Assembly (NCBI GenBank): GCA_024449915.1
Contig: JAMZAV010000983.1
Location: 340,500-404,499 of the forward strand
Length of the DNA: 64,000 nucleotides
From: Sweltsa coloradensis
Lineage: Eukaryota > Arthropoda > Insecta > Plecoptera > Chloroperlidae
Direction of reading: 5' to 3'
Below are positions 11,544 through 23,944 of this stretch, piece after piece (positions within the stretch are counted from its first letter, which is position 1; every line of letters starts with the position of its first letter). Below the pieces are notes generated by a model that was given only the letters and a program-made list of their open reading frames with translations, was not told the DNA's origin and ran no database searches. The position numbers and the translations under genes were made by a program.

Positions 11544-11830
11544 TGGTGGAGGTGCCGAATATAACGAGGGATATGAAAGTTAAATACAATATGTTTGTGA
11601 ATTCAAATCTCGTTGTTAGTTGAGGTGCCGGGTATTTAAATGTAAAGTTTGGGTTACGCTAACCCTGCCCCTCGACCCTTGGGGTCACCAAAAACCTTGT
11701 TAAAACACATTGGCAACAAAACAGGTATGTCAGTCGGAGGTCTTGTTCGGTTTTCTCGTGAGACGCGACACGCACACAGACGGACGGGCGGACAGAAAAG
11801 TGGTGCTATGCTCCCCAACATTTACTAAAT
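11544..11830 (+). mobile_element. Family D repeat, copy 2, with two motif copies
   Basis: A 14-bp tRNA-Ala motif (11544-11557) is followed by a second, 18-position copy with two mismatches (11617-11634). The body then runs through GGGGTCACCAAAAACCTTG, GTCAGTCGGAGGTCTTGTTC and CTCGTGAGACGCGACACGC to CAGACGGACGGGCGGAC. The last three blocks align with copies 1 and 3. It is non-coding. Confidence 0.55.
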
Positions 11831-13800
11831 ACGTCGTAGCGCAATGACTTCTCACTTCGCTCGTGTTATTTTTTGTTTTGTTTTCAACGGTGAAGTATAT
11901 TTCGCTTTAATTACCTCGTTTATCATACACAACTTGGGAAATGTGACATTGTTACATTACAAACTGTTATCTAATCTCAACTGCATGTACTAATCGGGTG
12001 GAAATATTTATGGATATGATCTGAATACAGCAATTAAAATATGCATAATCGTTTGCGTTTATCATGCAGTGTATTTATAGTTTATACAATTTTCTGATAT
12101 TCCACATCTAAACACAATGTAACTGCAACTACTGTATGTAATAGATAAGCTTTACTTTGTAAAGCATCAGGTAATACCACTCACTTATCATTTGAATATT
12201 TTTATTTTCCTCCTGGTACTCGAGTATAATCAAGGATAATTGCACGTTCGAGGTTAAGATATAAGCATTCTCTCGTGACTTATGAATCCGCCATCGCGAT
12301 TCTCGCCATGAATAATATGCAGTTGCGTTAAGAGTCAGCGACTGAGAACTTTATAGTTGTTAGTTAATGTGGAGCTACAGAAAATACTTTTCCAGAGTTG
12401 AGCATGTGATTAAAGTGCCATGCACAGCATTGATAGACACGTGAGTCTTTGACACCTGACAACAGCTGTTGCAGACCTTCTAAACTTCGCCGATAACAAA
12501 CTCCTTTCAATATACCCTAGGCTAGGGCTAAGGCAAGGTAGTGGGATGACATCATAATAGTTGATCTAGTTTAGTTTCACGTAAACACGAAACATACAAA
12601 CTTTTCATCTTCCAAGAAGCAGACGAACTTATTCGCCTATTAATCGGATCATACGTACTTATAACCAATTCGTTTACATCCATCCTGATCTTGATATGAA
12701 GTATAAACTTGTACATTTTCAATGCTTTAAAAAGTTTTCTTCGAATGTTTTCGGCATTGTTTAACTTTGTGAAATAGCAATAGATTATTTGTGTGCACCT
12801 TCCTAGACTTTTTTTTAGATTTATGTTTGTATAAATAGTATTTTGTTATCTAGTATTAAATTAATTGTAGTACAATGCCTACACTGCACTTGTAGTTTGT
12901 TTTGTTGTCGAATTGTCTTTCATTCAAAATATAAATATACACGCAATTGCCACCACAATTTGTTCTAGTAGTCAACCCAGGTTTGATCGTTTGGCCTGTG
13001 ATAGAATCTTAATAATCGTCAATCAAGGTTGTTGCTTAGTCAAACAGACAGCAAAGAGAACATTAAACAAAAGTGGGTTAACTGTTGAATATTATAACAC
13101 CATTTAAAAAAAAATAACTGTTAAGTTGGTAAAAGTAAACAATTATATTCAATAAAATATTACATAAGTATTCGTGGTCAATTTGCTTTAGGTTTAAAAC
13201 AATCACAGTAATGCTAACACAGTTTGTCGTGTGGCGTGTTAATAATTCAGTGCTATCTGATTATAATCTTTGTAGTAACAATGAAATATTTTGTATTATA
13301 ATGTTACGAATCATCGTTTATTAATTAAAATGTTCTTGCACGATACATATTCCTTATACGAACAATTACATATGTAACTTCCACAGAACCTTGTTATAAA
13401 TTGGTTTAGAGTAACTGCATGCAATGAACTACGACGAGCCGTACTTAACGAGACATTGTTAAATACCTTGGCACACATGGAAACATCGCGTTTTAACCGA
13501 GATCCGAGTTCACCACTACCTTCTAAGTTATTCGCGAATACGCCATCAAAAATTCATCCTGCTCTGGTTGATCGTAACCTAATCAAGAACGAAGTGCCAG
13601 ATTTTGGACGAGTCTCCCGTCGTAATCAGTGAGGAGTGCATCCTCCTCTTACTCGGTAGCTGAAGCCAATCTATGTAAGTGGCTTCGTAATATCAGTGGG
13701 CTCCGGCCGGCGTTACATGCAGGATGGACGGCTTTGTTGACTGGAGGTGACCTGTACGCCGCCCCTTCGAGCCCCGGCCGCCGCGGCCCAGGTTACTTAC
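11831..13800. other. AT-rich spacer, no gene seen
   Basis: No open frame of note, no element boundary and no RNA gene found. A GC-rich patch begins at about 13680 next to the candidate exon at 13801. Confidence 0.5.
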
Positions 13801-13850
13801 TGCACGGCTGGAAGTAGTGCGAGGAACGCCGGAACACGAGCATTGTCTCT
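13801..13850 (-). CDS. Very tentative third exon of a minus-strand gene
   Basis: On the minus strand, GGCCCAG provides a possible acceptor and the segment ends at an excellent donor, GCA|GTAAGT. The 50-bp interval is open in the phase left by the candidate exon at 15630-15838. It is short, has no recognisable motif and sits in a GC-rich patch whose composition could create such signals by chance. Confidence 0.12.
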
Positions 13851-15629
13851 CTGGGCCGTGTGCAAGCGATACTCCAGAAAGTTTTCATCCTAATCACACA
13901 TGTGTCAAGAAAACATCAGCGTGGTGATAATATTCCACCTGTTCGGGCGTCACTAAATTAATAAGCAAAACGTTTTGGTCACTAGATCAAGAACTCCAAA
14001 GCTTTGCGTGTGTGTAAGTCCGCGGTCTTCTTGTGTTTGGCATAGCAAATAAAACTCTAAAACAAGATTAGAAAGTGCCGCGATGCAGGACAGTGAAGAT
14101 GACAACCGCGTCTGTTATTAGGAATGATGGCCATGTGAGCAACCTATCTAAGTGTATTAGCTGTGGTGTTGGCGGTGCCAGAAACGGCATTGCGTTGCAG
14201 CTACTTGCTTTATATATAAAGCCACTTACGACAAGGAGACCTCAGTTGGAAGAAATCTTGCAAGCGAGTCCTCAGCTGCTGTGAAGTATAGCGACGAAAC
14301 TATAACGTGCATTGACTTAATAAAACATAAAAGTGTAGGTTAATGTGTGTGTGTGTTTAAGTGACATCAGTGATCGTAGCTTTTTTTAAAAGGATATAGT
14401 GTAACATACACACATTTTTTAATAGTATAGTTCGTGTGAGTTATGAGAATCATATTTTATGGTGTTCAAATTTGCTATACATAGAAAGGTGACAGTCAGC
14501 CAAGATTGCTCAAATTAGTGCAATGCATTCGAGGTTATAGTTATCAGTACCAAATATATTTGGTTTGTTTAGAAAATAATGTGCTTAATTTGTTCAATTC
14601 ATAGGATCCAAATTAATTGATTCATACATTGAACAATGGAATTTCGTCTGTTGTGTTTCGTATCTCGTAATTATTAGGTTTAATGCCATAAAGTAAGTTA
14701 TTTTAAGCACCGTTTTCGGGCCATCTCATACTTTATTGAATCTTTTGTGAAAACTTTATTGTACCGTACGCAAATTAGTTTTACTGGCAATTTGATGTGG
14801 GCGGCACTGATTCAGTGTTGTTTTGGCCGTAACGTTTGTTAGCGTAACGGCTTGGAACTTTGTGTTGATACTCTTTCAAGCAAGTACGTCGTTTTATTTT
14901 TAGTATTGTAATTGTAACACGTTATATATTATGTTTATTGAATGTTTAATTAAACTCACATGGATACATTTGGACTAAATCTTAGACTTAGATTTGCTAT
15001 AGCGTGCAACGCGTGTTAGTGGGGATGCGAGTACAATGTTTATTGATAACGGACGCAAGCTGCAAGGACGGTTGAGTTTTTAACTGCGTTCTATTGCTTG
15101 CTTTCCAAAACCAGCGTCGAAATCTAGTAATATAAACGGGGTCTATGAACGTTACTGATTTTCACCACAACAAAACTATATATCCCGGTCAAAATTCTAA
15201 CAAATTTAAATCATGGAGTATATTATTTGAAATTATGGACAATCCTAGTAATCCGTTCATACATAACTTTATGTTTTGTTTAAAAGTGTACCTTCAAATT
15301 TCTGGAACGCCGATAATTTATTGTTTTGTTTAAAAGTGTACCTTCAAATTTCTGCGACGCCGCCTTCCGCAAGTTAATGGAAATATTTCTTTATGTGTTT
15401 CTTTAAATACAATATATATATATTTACTTTTTCCAATATTGGAAAGTAGTGGCAAAATACTTAATTAACATGTTTAAATAACTTAAATTTAAAATGCGCA
15501 TAAGTTTCCTGACAGTGTAATTAGAATTGGGTGACACAATTATGCTCAACTTAACATGTTTACACGACACGTGTGCCGAGTGTGTCTGCTTAAAAGTTTA
15601 GTTTGAACATTAATGCTTGTTATTCCTAC
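13851..15629. other. Spacer or candidate intron
   Basis: AT-rich, with no domain-bearing frame. If the minus-strand gene model is real, this is its second intron. It contains a 50-bp-period direct duplication at 15272-15362. Confidence 0.4.
15272..15362. repeat. 50-bp-period direct duplication
   Basis: TGTTTTGTTTAAAAGTGTAC plus the next 21 bases occur at 15272 and again at 15322, with only a few differences. A local tandem duplication. Confidence 0.8.
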
Positions 15630-15838
15630 CTTCCAGCGACTTGTTCCTGGCCAGGAGAGCGAGCAGGACGTCCGGGTTGGGCGGTCCTGGCACGTCCTGC
15701 AGGTGCGGCGGCCGCGACTGGATGAGATGCGGTAGTGCTAGGTGGGACGGCGGCAGCGGCTGGAGGCCTTGCGGTCCTTGGACGGCCGCCGACATGGACA
15801 GGTCGAGCCCGGGCGGGGACAACGTCGTGGCGGTCGAA
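15630..15838 (-). CDS. Candidate exon, Pro/Leu-rich regulator-like protein
   Basis: A CpG- and GC-rich island (about 15640-15900) in AT-rich DNA stays open on the minus strand and reads like real protein, rich in Pro, Leu and His. It includes LSPPGLDLSMSAA, then HLIQSRPPHLQDVPGPPNP, then DVLLALLARNKSLEG. LLALL is an LxxLL nuclear-receptor box and GLDLS resembles a CtBP-binding PxDLS motif. Together these suggest a nuclear co-regulator, for example of the LCoR/E93 type, but I do not recognise the protein and this is inference. The donor GAAG|GTAGGA follows codon position 1. The acceptor TTACCTCCCAG|T is reasonable and gives entry after codon position 2. The opposite strand is also open by composition but gives Arg/Gly-rich text without such motifs. 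Confidence 0.35.
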
Positions 15839-16937
15839 CTGGGAGGTAACGTCGCGCGGCCGTGGTCGGGACGCGCCCGGACGCCGCGAGAACAACAACC
15901 GACGACCACTCTCAGTACATCACGTCTCCAGGTAACACTCAACAAGACTCACTAATATTTTTATTCACACTTAATGTTCAACAAATTCTTTTTGCGTACA
16001 ATCTAATTAATGTATTCTCTATAACCGTACCTAGGAAATCACTGAATTTACTAGTGCATAATTTCTACATAAACAACGTTAATATTGACGGTAGGCGTCA
16101 TCACTTATTAATGGACGTGTTGCAACAGATGACCACTTTTTTCTTCCGTTTCCCCCAGAAAACAAACTTCCTTGAGAACATTGATGGTTCTTAACAGTTC
16201 GCTTGAATTCTTGCGGAAAAAAAGTAAACACCCCTTCTTTTAAATGTCCTGGCTTCTTATTTGACTTGGCGACATATGCGAGGCAAGATATTTTTATCTA
16301 AGATGATAATTTACTAACAATAATCCTTATAAATAATAACAATACATTTATTCACGGACTACCATCATGTGTTCTTTGATCGAATCGAATGTGTATACGC
16401 ACTGATAAGAAAATGTTCATGTTTATAAGTCGTTGAAAAACTTTCTTCTGTTGCTATGTCCCAGATTAATTTTGAAAGGAACATAATGTTAATTTTATAA
16501 CTACGCAAAATATTTATAATTTCTTTGTTTTATAACAACACATCACATTTTTGTTTCACAACGTCCGACAACGTTTCCTTTTCACTCTAAGAAGGAATAT
16601 TGTAATTTACACAAATTCCTTCAAAATCGGTGATCATAGTTCATATTGTTGCTTCTTTAAGCAATAACATCACATTGTTATTTTTACTAATAACACATAA
16701 CTAGATAACCAGAATTTATTGACAAGGAAGAGTATACTGAATTGTAAGAACGCTATAAACCAAATGAACGAATCACTTATGTGTACCCGTGTTGTGCCAA
16801 GTAAATATTGTTAATAATGGAGAAGGCTCGTGCGAAGTGGATCCCGTGTCGGCGCGGAGTCTCCAGCTAGCTACCTCATGTTGTGCTTGGCGACTACTGC
16901 ATCAATACTGGCCGCCCGCCCTGCACGACTGGCTCAC
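15839..16937. other. AT-rich interval, possible first intron
   Basis: No gene is supported. If the minus-strand model holds, this is the intron between the candidate first and second exons. Confidence 0.35.
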
Positions 16938-16996
16938 AGGTTGCCTAGCCCACAGGCGTGCTCGTCGCGACAATACCACGCGCTTAGCACTCCCAT
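16938..16996 (-). CDS. Very tentative first coding exon
   Basis: On the minus strand an ATG opens a frame beginning MGVLSAWYCRDEHACGLGN, ending at a possible donor CCT|GTGAGC after two codon bases. That phase fits the acceptor proposed at 15838. The patch is CpG-rich. It is only 59 bp, has no motif, and a phase match has a one-in-three chance of being accidental. Confidence 0.15.
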
Positions 16997-17700
16997 AACA
17001 GCACCCGCGTCTCTCGTTCGGTCTAGCTTGCTTTTTTTTATAAAAGTTTTTGTCTGTTAATTAGGGAATACCATGTCGTAGATTAGGAGTGATGCGTATG
17101 CAAATTAAGAGTGGTTAGCGGTTGGTTACGAGCACAGGGAGGGTAGTTAAGGAAGCGCGGTAAAAAATTCCGAGTTTTTTATTTTGTTTTTTATTGTTAT
17201 GACTGTTTAGTGTTTAGAGACGCCAAACTAAGAGCCGGGGGCCAACTGCACTAAAACAAAAGATAACCCACCACAATGACTACGAGACCTTTGAGAGGTT
17301 TGTTTTAAAGACTGAACTTGGTGCTCAGATCAGATGAGCACACGGCGCACACGAATACGTAGAGATGTTGTGATGTAGGTTAATTCTTAATCCCTTCATA
17401 TTGATGGGTTAGCTAGAGCGCATATTTGAAATCAGTGTATATGTTTCTTTGCGTGGAGGTCCTAGTGCGATTTACGACCTGAATCGTTCGACGGCACACA
17501 AAGCACTTCCTTATGAAGTCAGCCCAACAGAATCACGACAGCCCTTTATTGAGTTAAAACTTTCCAAGACAAACACCGACAAGTCTGGTTTGCAGTCTAC
17601 CCTGATGGCCACACGCATCACGTGAGATGCGTACTGAAAGTCATACGAGTTCAGGAGGTTTAATTTGGCTAAGTGCATCCTCTGATTCAGTTCCAACCTT
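16997..17700. other. Spacer, no gene seen
   Basis: No supported feature. In the minus-strand gene model this would be 5' untranslated or upstream sequence. Confidence 0.4.
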
Positions 17701-17920
17701 ACAATAAAAGTGCTTTTTCTCTCTCCTTACCCCCGCCTCCCTCGGGCTGGGGCGGAGTGGGTGGGGGTGGGTGGGAGACGCCATTATTGACCATCAGTCT
17801 TGATTAGCAGCGAGATTGTATCACGTGGGACGTGACGTCAGGGCCGAGTCTTGCGCAGTGAGGCGGCGGCTTGTGCGCACGTCACGCGCCTCCCCCTCAC
17901 CCCGCGGTTTACACCCTCGA
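17700..17920. promoter_or_regulatory. CpG-rich promoter-like patch with a CRE
   Basis: A GC island within AT-rich DNA. It contains a full CRE palindrome TGACGTCA (17833-17840), a CACGTG E-box just before it (17822-17827), TGCGCAC further right (17874-17880) and G-rich runs at 17740-17780 that could form a quadruplex. It lies upstream of the tentative minus-strand exons at 16.9 and 15.8 kb. No start site can be assigned. Confidence 0.3.
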
Positions 17921-18578
17921 GTGTGGAGTTTGGAGAAATCTTTAAGCACCCCCAGATGACAGCACATCCACATAAACCCTTACTAAGGGCGGTAAACACG
18001 GCTTAAAACAATAAAATAGGAAAATCTTCGTTTAATGACGAAGATTTACTGTAGTGTTTTATTATGGAACACAAGATTATGATTATTATGCAAATGTAAG
18101 AACCTAGTTTGACGAATGTCATTCGTGACGAACAATAGCGAGACTACCAGCGTTTAACAAATTGTACACTAAATTGTTATGATTGGGAATGAATTAAGAC
18201 TAAAATTTTTTTGGGGGAGACAAACTAACGATTCTTACTGATATCCTACAAAATGAATCACTAATAAGTTGTTATATTGTATTGAATTGAAATTTAATAA
18301 ACTATAACAATGCATGGAGTATAATAATTTAAATAATAATTCAACACATATCTTGTGATAAGAATAATATTGACTTGGGAGTCGTCCGAGCAACTACGCA
18401 CACAATCGTGTAATGTCACCCGTTAAACATAATTGATTTCGTTAGCTAAGTGTATATGTACAATATAAAACAGTATACATTATCTTATTAATTTATTTAT
18501 TAATTAATTTATTTATAGATACAACAACTGCAGTACTCTTTTCATATTATTATTACTAAACAATGTCGCGCTACCTTG
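17921..18578. other. AT-rich spacer
   Basis: No gene. Contains (TTAA/TTTA)-rich simple sequence at 18484-18525. Confidence 0.5.
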
Positions 18579-18595
18579 ACCCGGCACCTCCACCA
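18579..18595 (-). repeat. tRNA-Ala 3'-end motif, copy 7 (17 of 18)
   Basis: ACCCGGCACCTCCACCA on the plus strand, preceded by G, in unrelated surrounding sequence. Confidence 0.75.
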
Positions 18596-19330
18596 AATTA
18601 CTTACTATAGGGAGAACTCTACACTCGAGAGGTTGTCGCTATGTATGATGCTAATGCTCAATCTGCACAACTATTGTGAGATTTCTTTTTGATGCTGGCA
18701 AAGATTATATATCTTTATAAACCATGCAGCTTAGCAGCGAATCCTTGGGCTACGTTCCAATAGACCAATGTTTTAATTTATTGTCAACCTTTACCCTGAC
18801 GATCTGATCGTACTACTCTTTTACTTTCGCTTTTTCTTCGAAAAAATATTTTTTTAATACAGTTAATATGCGGAATTGCTTCTGAAAAATGTTTAATATA
18901 TACAAAAGTCAGGAAAATACAATAATTTATAAAAGCTTTCAACAGAAAAAAATCTGTGCAGCTATACAAAGTGCACAATCCTGATTGTGTCTTTCTGCAG
19001 TGCCGGCTCTTAGTTGACGAATACCCTAAATTAACCCAGTGACGTTGGTGAAATAAATTAATGAAATTATAAAATATATCGGCATGCATGTGACTAATTG
19101 ATTTTGATTGACTCCTGACAATTTTTACTATATACAATGTGTATGTATAGTTGCTCACTATGCTACAATCATCCCGTGATGCTTAGACATTTATGATTGT
19201 TTAATGTCTTTCAGTGCTAATTAATAAAACACAACTGCCAATTTCAATTTTAATTTTATACTATAGATGATCGTTTCTCAGAACCCAGCCTCCATGTAAA
19301 CTAATTAGAGTCATCTCGTAAGTGACGCTA
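18596..19330. other. AT-rich spacer, no gene seen
   Basis: The open frame at 18784-19158 on the minus strand gives a product with no recognisable domain. Nothing else was found. Confidence 0.45.
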
Positions 19331-19853
19331 ATATGCTATCAGCATTTTTATGGTTTTAGTAACAAAAATAGTTGTACACTAAACACCAAATAACATTTGT
19401 TTTGATCACAAGAAATTGGTTTGTCTGCATGGTAAGAACGCTTTTATTGATTAAGGTTAATAATTTTGAATTCCTCGAAATATACATTTTATATTATTAG
19501 TGACTCAACATGTATGCGATTTATGATGCCACATCATTGAAATAACCTAGCGTAAACATCAAACAGTATGAATTACACTACATCGTTAAAGTACCGGGTA
19601 TGGTAGAAAAGCAGTATTTTCCCAGTATTGATATAGGTTATTTCAATGATGTGACACCATAAATCACAGACATGTTGTGTCACTAAATGGAAAGTGGATA
19701 ATTCAAGGAAATCAATAATTATTAATTAACCTTACAGTTAAAAAAATTCTTACTATGCAACTAAACCAAATTGCTTGTCATTAAAACAAATATTGTTTGG
19801 TGTTAAATGTACAACTGTGTTTGGTACAAAAACCATAGACATTCTGATATCAT
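19331..19853. mobile_element. Large imperfect hairpin, probable foldback element
   Basis: The left arm (19331-19548) and right arm (19635-19853) are imperfect inverted repeats around an 86-bp loop. Matching blocks include AGTTGTACA, CATGGTAAGAA, TTAAGGTTAATAA, GAATTCCTCGAAA, TAGTGACTCAACATG and ATCATTGAAATAACCT with their inverses. Identity is lower than in the 7.6 kb element, so this looks older. The terminal sequences are frayed and no target duplication can be set. There is no coding capacity. Confidence 0.6.
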
Positions 19854-20465
19854 AATAAGAGTTCTGTAGTTGTTGTGTGTCTATTTTGTTGTTCATAAAT
19901 TTATTTTTTATGATTACTTTTAGTATTATTAATATCATCATTGTTGCTATATTATAAGCAAAGAACACTAACACTGCTACTTATTGTGCTATTTTATTTT
20001 ATTGTTAAATTAAATTTTATGATTTTATAAATTTGCTAAATAATTGAGTAACGAAATAATTTATGTAATACTTAATTGTATGAGAAGGTGGTACGTACAA
20101 TGTAAACAGTGATGTGTAGAAGATTAATGGTGTAATATTTCAGATATATCAGTCAACAACACGAGTGTCGGTGTGCGTGATATAATGTACATGGTTGTTG
20201 TTGGATGGGTATAGCTGGGTTGAGTATGTGCAATGTTTATTTGTATGGATATTTACAAGGTTGTCAGTAGGGCTGTGCGGGTAGAGATTTTGACAGTCGG
20301 ATCGAGTAGGGAAACGACGGCTGTTATAATACTGCATGCTAAAATGGGCAATTAATTTTATTTGTGAAGAATCTTACAATATAATTTTCTCCCAAATTCA
20401 TTTCCAGTTGTCTGGATTTTCATTGAATGGCATATTGTATGCAAGCTAAAATTAAAATTGTCTGG
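19854..20465. other. AT-rich spacer
   Basis: No gene found. Open frames at 19753-20337 on the minus strand overlap the hairpin or have no recognisable domain. Confidence 0.45.
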
Positions 20466-20466
20466 A

Positions 20467-20511
20467 CCGGCACCTCCACCAAAAAAGTTTGTAAATCCTG
20501 GACCGCCACCA
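20467..20511 (-). repeat. tRNA-Ala 3'-end motif, two copies 35 bp apart
   Basis: CCGGCACCTCCACCA at 20467-20481 is followed by a shortened relative, ACCGCCACCA, at 20502-20511. Both are preceded by CTGG, so the flank was duplicated with the motif. Confidence 0.6.
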
Positions 20512-20524
20512 ATATTGTTTTGTT

Positions 20525-20604
20525 ACTCGAAATTTGGGTATCTTTTTTGACGATCGGGTCTACCCCCAAATACCCGACCCGAAATTTCGGGTACCCACAC
20601 CCCA
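20525..20604. repeat. Short self-similar GGGTA/CGAAATTT cluster
   Basis: The segment contains CGAAATTTGGGTA, ACCCCCAAATACCCGACCC and a perfect 14-bp palindrome CCCGAAATTTCGGG (20578-20591). The internal direct and inverted copies suggest a decayed simple repeat. Confidence 0.4.
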
Positions 20605-22463
20605 CTAGTTGTCAGTCGGGGTGTAAAATCATCATTTTTATTAGTAGTGTTACAAAATAGTATTAGTTTTTGTTAGTTAACAAAATCTATATAGCGACTT
20701 TTTTTTTGCAACAAAGAGGAATTGATAAGGTTGTATATAAGTGAAAACGTTTTTAACACGGACATGTATTAAATACATTTTAAATTAGTTTTTGTAACAG
20801 TACAAAAACTGTAGTTGTGTTAACAAAACAATTTGAGAGACCTGTAAACCAACAAACACACTACTTAAAACGCAACATGTTGTAAATGCAATGTGAGTTA
20901 TAATATTCAGTTGTCTCTGTATAAGTAGCCTCGTAACTTACGTTGCTGACTTCGCGTCAACACGTACGTTCCATGCATCACGATGTGGGCCATGGATCTA
21001 TTAAAGATTTCTTGTTTGATATGGTGGATGGGTGGGGCCGAGTAATGTATCCTCGTTACCCTGGTATCCATGGTGACGAGGCGCCCCCGCCCCTGCCCCC
21101 GGCCCCGTCCGCCGCCGCCGACCGCAATGCCAACCCACCCCCTCCTCCGGCCGGCATACGTTGTCATCCCGGCAAAACTACTTCCAAATAAACTCGCCCC
21201 ATTGCTGCGACAGAACCACAGAGATAAGAGACGGTTTGCGATAACCGTTCATCAAACACATAACCGTTCTCGGGGATTGTTTGAGGCTTCACATAATTCA
21301 TTTAGTCGACATTTTTATGTGTTTCTCTTGCCAGAATATCTTCATTTTACAACTAGAGAATGAAAACTCAATTAATTGTACGTTTACAGAGCGCGGCAAG
21401 ATGTGGCAACGTGAGTGGTTATGTGTAATATACAACAACGTTTGCTTCACTATTTATATTTGGATATATACTGCAACATTTCATTGTAATCGATGAAAAT
21501 AACGTATTATACAATGTGTTAACCTGAGGATAAGTAACAGAGTGTTTAAAATTAAAATATAAACATAATGCAATATTGATTTATGAGTTATCTGTTAGAC
21601 CGTTGACTCAACGGTTAGACTGGTTAAAAGTGTTATTCTATATAGGCAATTGTTTGAAACCGGCTTCACAAAACGATTATAAATAGTGTTGATTCGATTT
21701 TATTTTTATTTTTTTAAATACCTACATTGCAGTACTTGTAGTAGTACTTGCATCCTAAAGCTGTATCATAATCAGACGTATCATCTCGTTCATAACAACA
21801 CTATTTAAAATAGTTAGGGTGGACGTTTTAAGTAGAAACTATATCATAATATTCTCGAAGTCTCTTTCAAGCGTTTGAATCAAACTTATTCTCATCGTCT
21901 CATAGAAGTATCACCGGTTTTAAATCAAGACATCGGCAGACTTGAACGCATATGAAGATGGCATTGTAATTAATTACTTCATCAACAATTTATGTCTCCT
22001 TACTTATAAACACTTCAAAAATAATAATTTAAAGATAATATTTTGTTTTTCGATATTGATCAAATGCAGTTCTTTTTTGATACCCCACACACGCACTACT
22101 AATTTGATTAATATTTCGTAAGAAACACAATGGTAAATGGGGATCTGTCAACAAGTGTTTGACGAGGTCAGTGATAAACGCAACAAGAAACCCTATAGGT
22201 TTTCGCTGAACGGCTAACGTCCTTGGTCTAATTAACTAGTATTTCCCAACTTGTTTTCTTCGAGCAAGAGGCATGTGATGAAAACAAAGGCATCCGGTCA
22301 TGTGATGCACATGACCAAGAGGACTGGCGTCGTAGCTTGCTCTCATTATCTTTCAAACTATCCAGCACGTGGTATCCAAGGTGAATCACAAAGACAAGTA
22401 CTGGGTGAAGTCAGCTCAGCAAAGATCCGACATATCATTTTATACCAACAAGCAGATATGTTT
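20605..22463. other. Spacer with one GC-rich patch
   Basis: No gene is established. A C-rich CpG patch at 21040-21190 is open on both strands by composition. The plus frame at 20943-21191 is proline-rich (PPPLPPAPSAAADRN, then PPPPPAG) with no splice or domain support. Confidence 0.4.
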
Positions 22464-22481
22464 TGGTGGAGGGGCCGGGTT
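22464..22481 (+). repeat. tRNA-Ala 3'-end motif, copy 8
   Basis: TGGTGGAGGGGCCGGGTT on the plus strand, matching 16 of 18 positions. Confidence 0.6.
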
Positions 22482-22774
22482 CGTCACGAACTCACTTTTT
22501 CTCCACTGTATTATTATTTTCCCTTTGGAATTTAGATTAATAATACATTCAAAATATAAAAGGAAACAAATTGTGTATATCTTTCTACTAATAAATTCGC
22601 TTTACTTCGATCAAGTTTATGTACATCGTGTTCAACGTTTATTAGATCATTTGACGGTTTTACTTTTAATACGTCTCGTTGATTATTAATTCATGGTTTA
22701 ATCTGTGCTTGATTCTCGTATCTGGCTGCAGAGTTTGCTTCTTGCCGCGATGAATGATGGGAAAGATTCCCTCC

Positions 22775-22846
<72 letters not shown>

Positions 22847-23368
22847 CCGCGCACTCGAAACTTTCCACCCAACTTTGTTCACGCAAAGTTTAATCATCTG
22901 CTTAAAGACGTGCACGGTACATCATAAAGTTACCCTCACTTAACGGTTTAGCTGAGAAGACGCAAACTCTTGTCAAGAACTGAACTTAACAAATACTATT
23001 TCTACAGTTTCAACTAATAAAGATAGAACTAACACAACAAGATGTTTGAGAATGATGTACTTTTGGTTTTATCAGGTGAAAACTTTGGAATCTCAACGTA
23101 TCAAATTGAGTACCAGCTAAACAGAAATAGATTGTTAAGATTAGATTAGATTATGTTAAAATTAAAAGGAATGTCATATGAAACATGTTGGGGTGCTTAT
23201 GAGTGCGTGTATGTGCGTTTACCAATTTTGTCAATCAATAAACAGGACACTTGGCCTGATATTATTATGACATAGGAAATAAATAACGCCAGTAATTTTT
23301 ACCTTTTTTTGCTTCTTGTTTAAAAAAGGTAGTGTAACATTAATAGCTAATGATTAAATGACATTATT
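22482..23368. other. Spacer with a CT microsatellite
   Basis: No gene. A (CT)n microsatellite occupies 22778-22846 and produces long serine-leucine and arginine-glutamate open frames on the two strands that are not genes. Confidence 0.6.
22778..22846. repeat. (CT)n microsatellite
   Basis: About 34 CT units with one TTT interruption near 22835. Confidence 0.95.
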
Positions 23369-23944
23369 GGATGAGCGTAGCGAGCGGAAGCGAAGACTTC
23401 AATTTCACTGACCCCCAAAAAATTTAGCTCGGGTGTTTTTTTTTTTTTTTTCTGTCTGTTCGCTCTCTACCGGGCAAACGGCATATGCGATCTTGATGAA
23501 AATTTTAGGGGACCTTCGTTTTCTCTGAACTTAGAGGTGTATTGTTTTTGGGTACAATCGAAGAAATATTTCTCATGAATATCGTACTTATACGATTTTT
23601 TTTCGATTTTTAGTGCGATATTTTCGTCACATTTGGGCCGATTCTGACCAAACGGTGGGGCTACAACGTTCATATTTCCAGACATTAGATTGGTGATGTA
23701 GTACCTTTTGAAAGAAAAAGTTGAAAAAGTTAGTCAGAATCCACAGAAAAAAGGTTTAATATGAGTTTTTTGAATATTATAATACCAATTAACAAGTAAC
23801 AATAGAAACTTGACAACAATCACCTACAATGCATTCAAAAAGCACTTGCAAAGAAAAAGTGCGAACAAACGCACAAAACGCAAACAAAAAACTTACAAAA
23901 AAACGCTCATCCATCAACGCGGCGGGACTTTAGCGTTTTCCTAG
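23369..23944 (+). mobile_element. Family A non-autonomous element, copy 2
   Basis: It starts GGATGAGCGTAGCGAGCG and ends GCGTTTTCCTAG, aligning with 814-1559 but with a single copy of the 175-bp unit. CTCATCC lies subterminally at the right. The left flank TTATT (23364-23368) recurs at 23946-23950 after one extra T, consistent with a short AT-rich target duplication. It is non-coding. Confidence 0.75.

Noticed and set aside
15617..15955. Plus-strand open frames in the GC island
   Set aside because: They are Arg/Gly-rich shadows of the more protein-like minus-strand frame, with no splice signals or motifs.
20943..21191. Proline-rich plus-strand frame
   Set aside because: Openness is explained by the C-rich composition. 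There is no domain, convincing splice site or conservation evidence.
22666..22893. Ser/Leu-rich and Arg/Glu-rich open frames
   Set aside because: They are translations of the (CT)n microsatellite.
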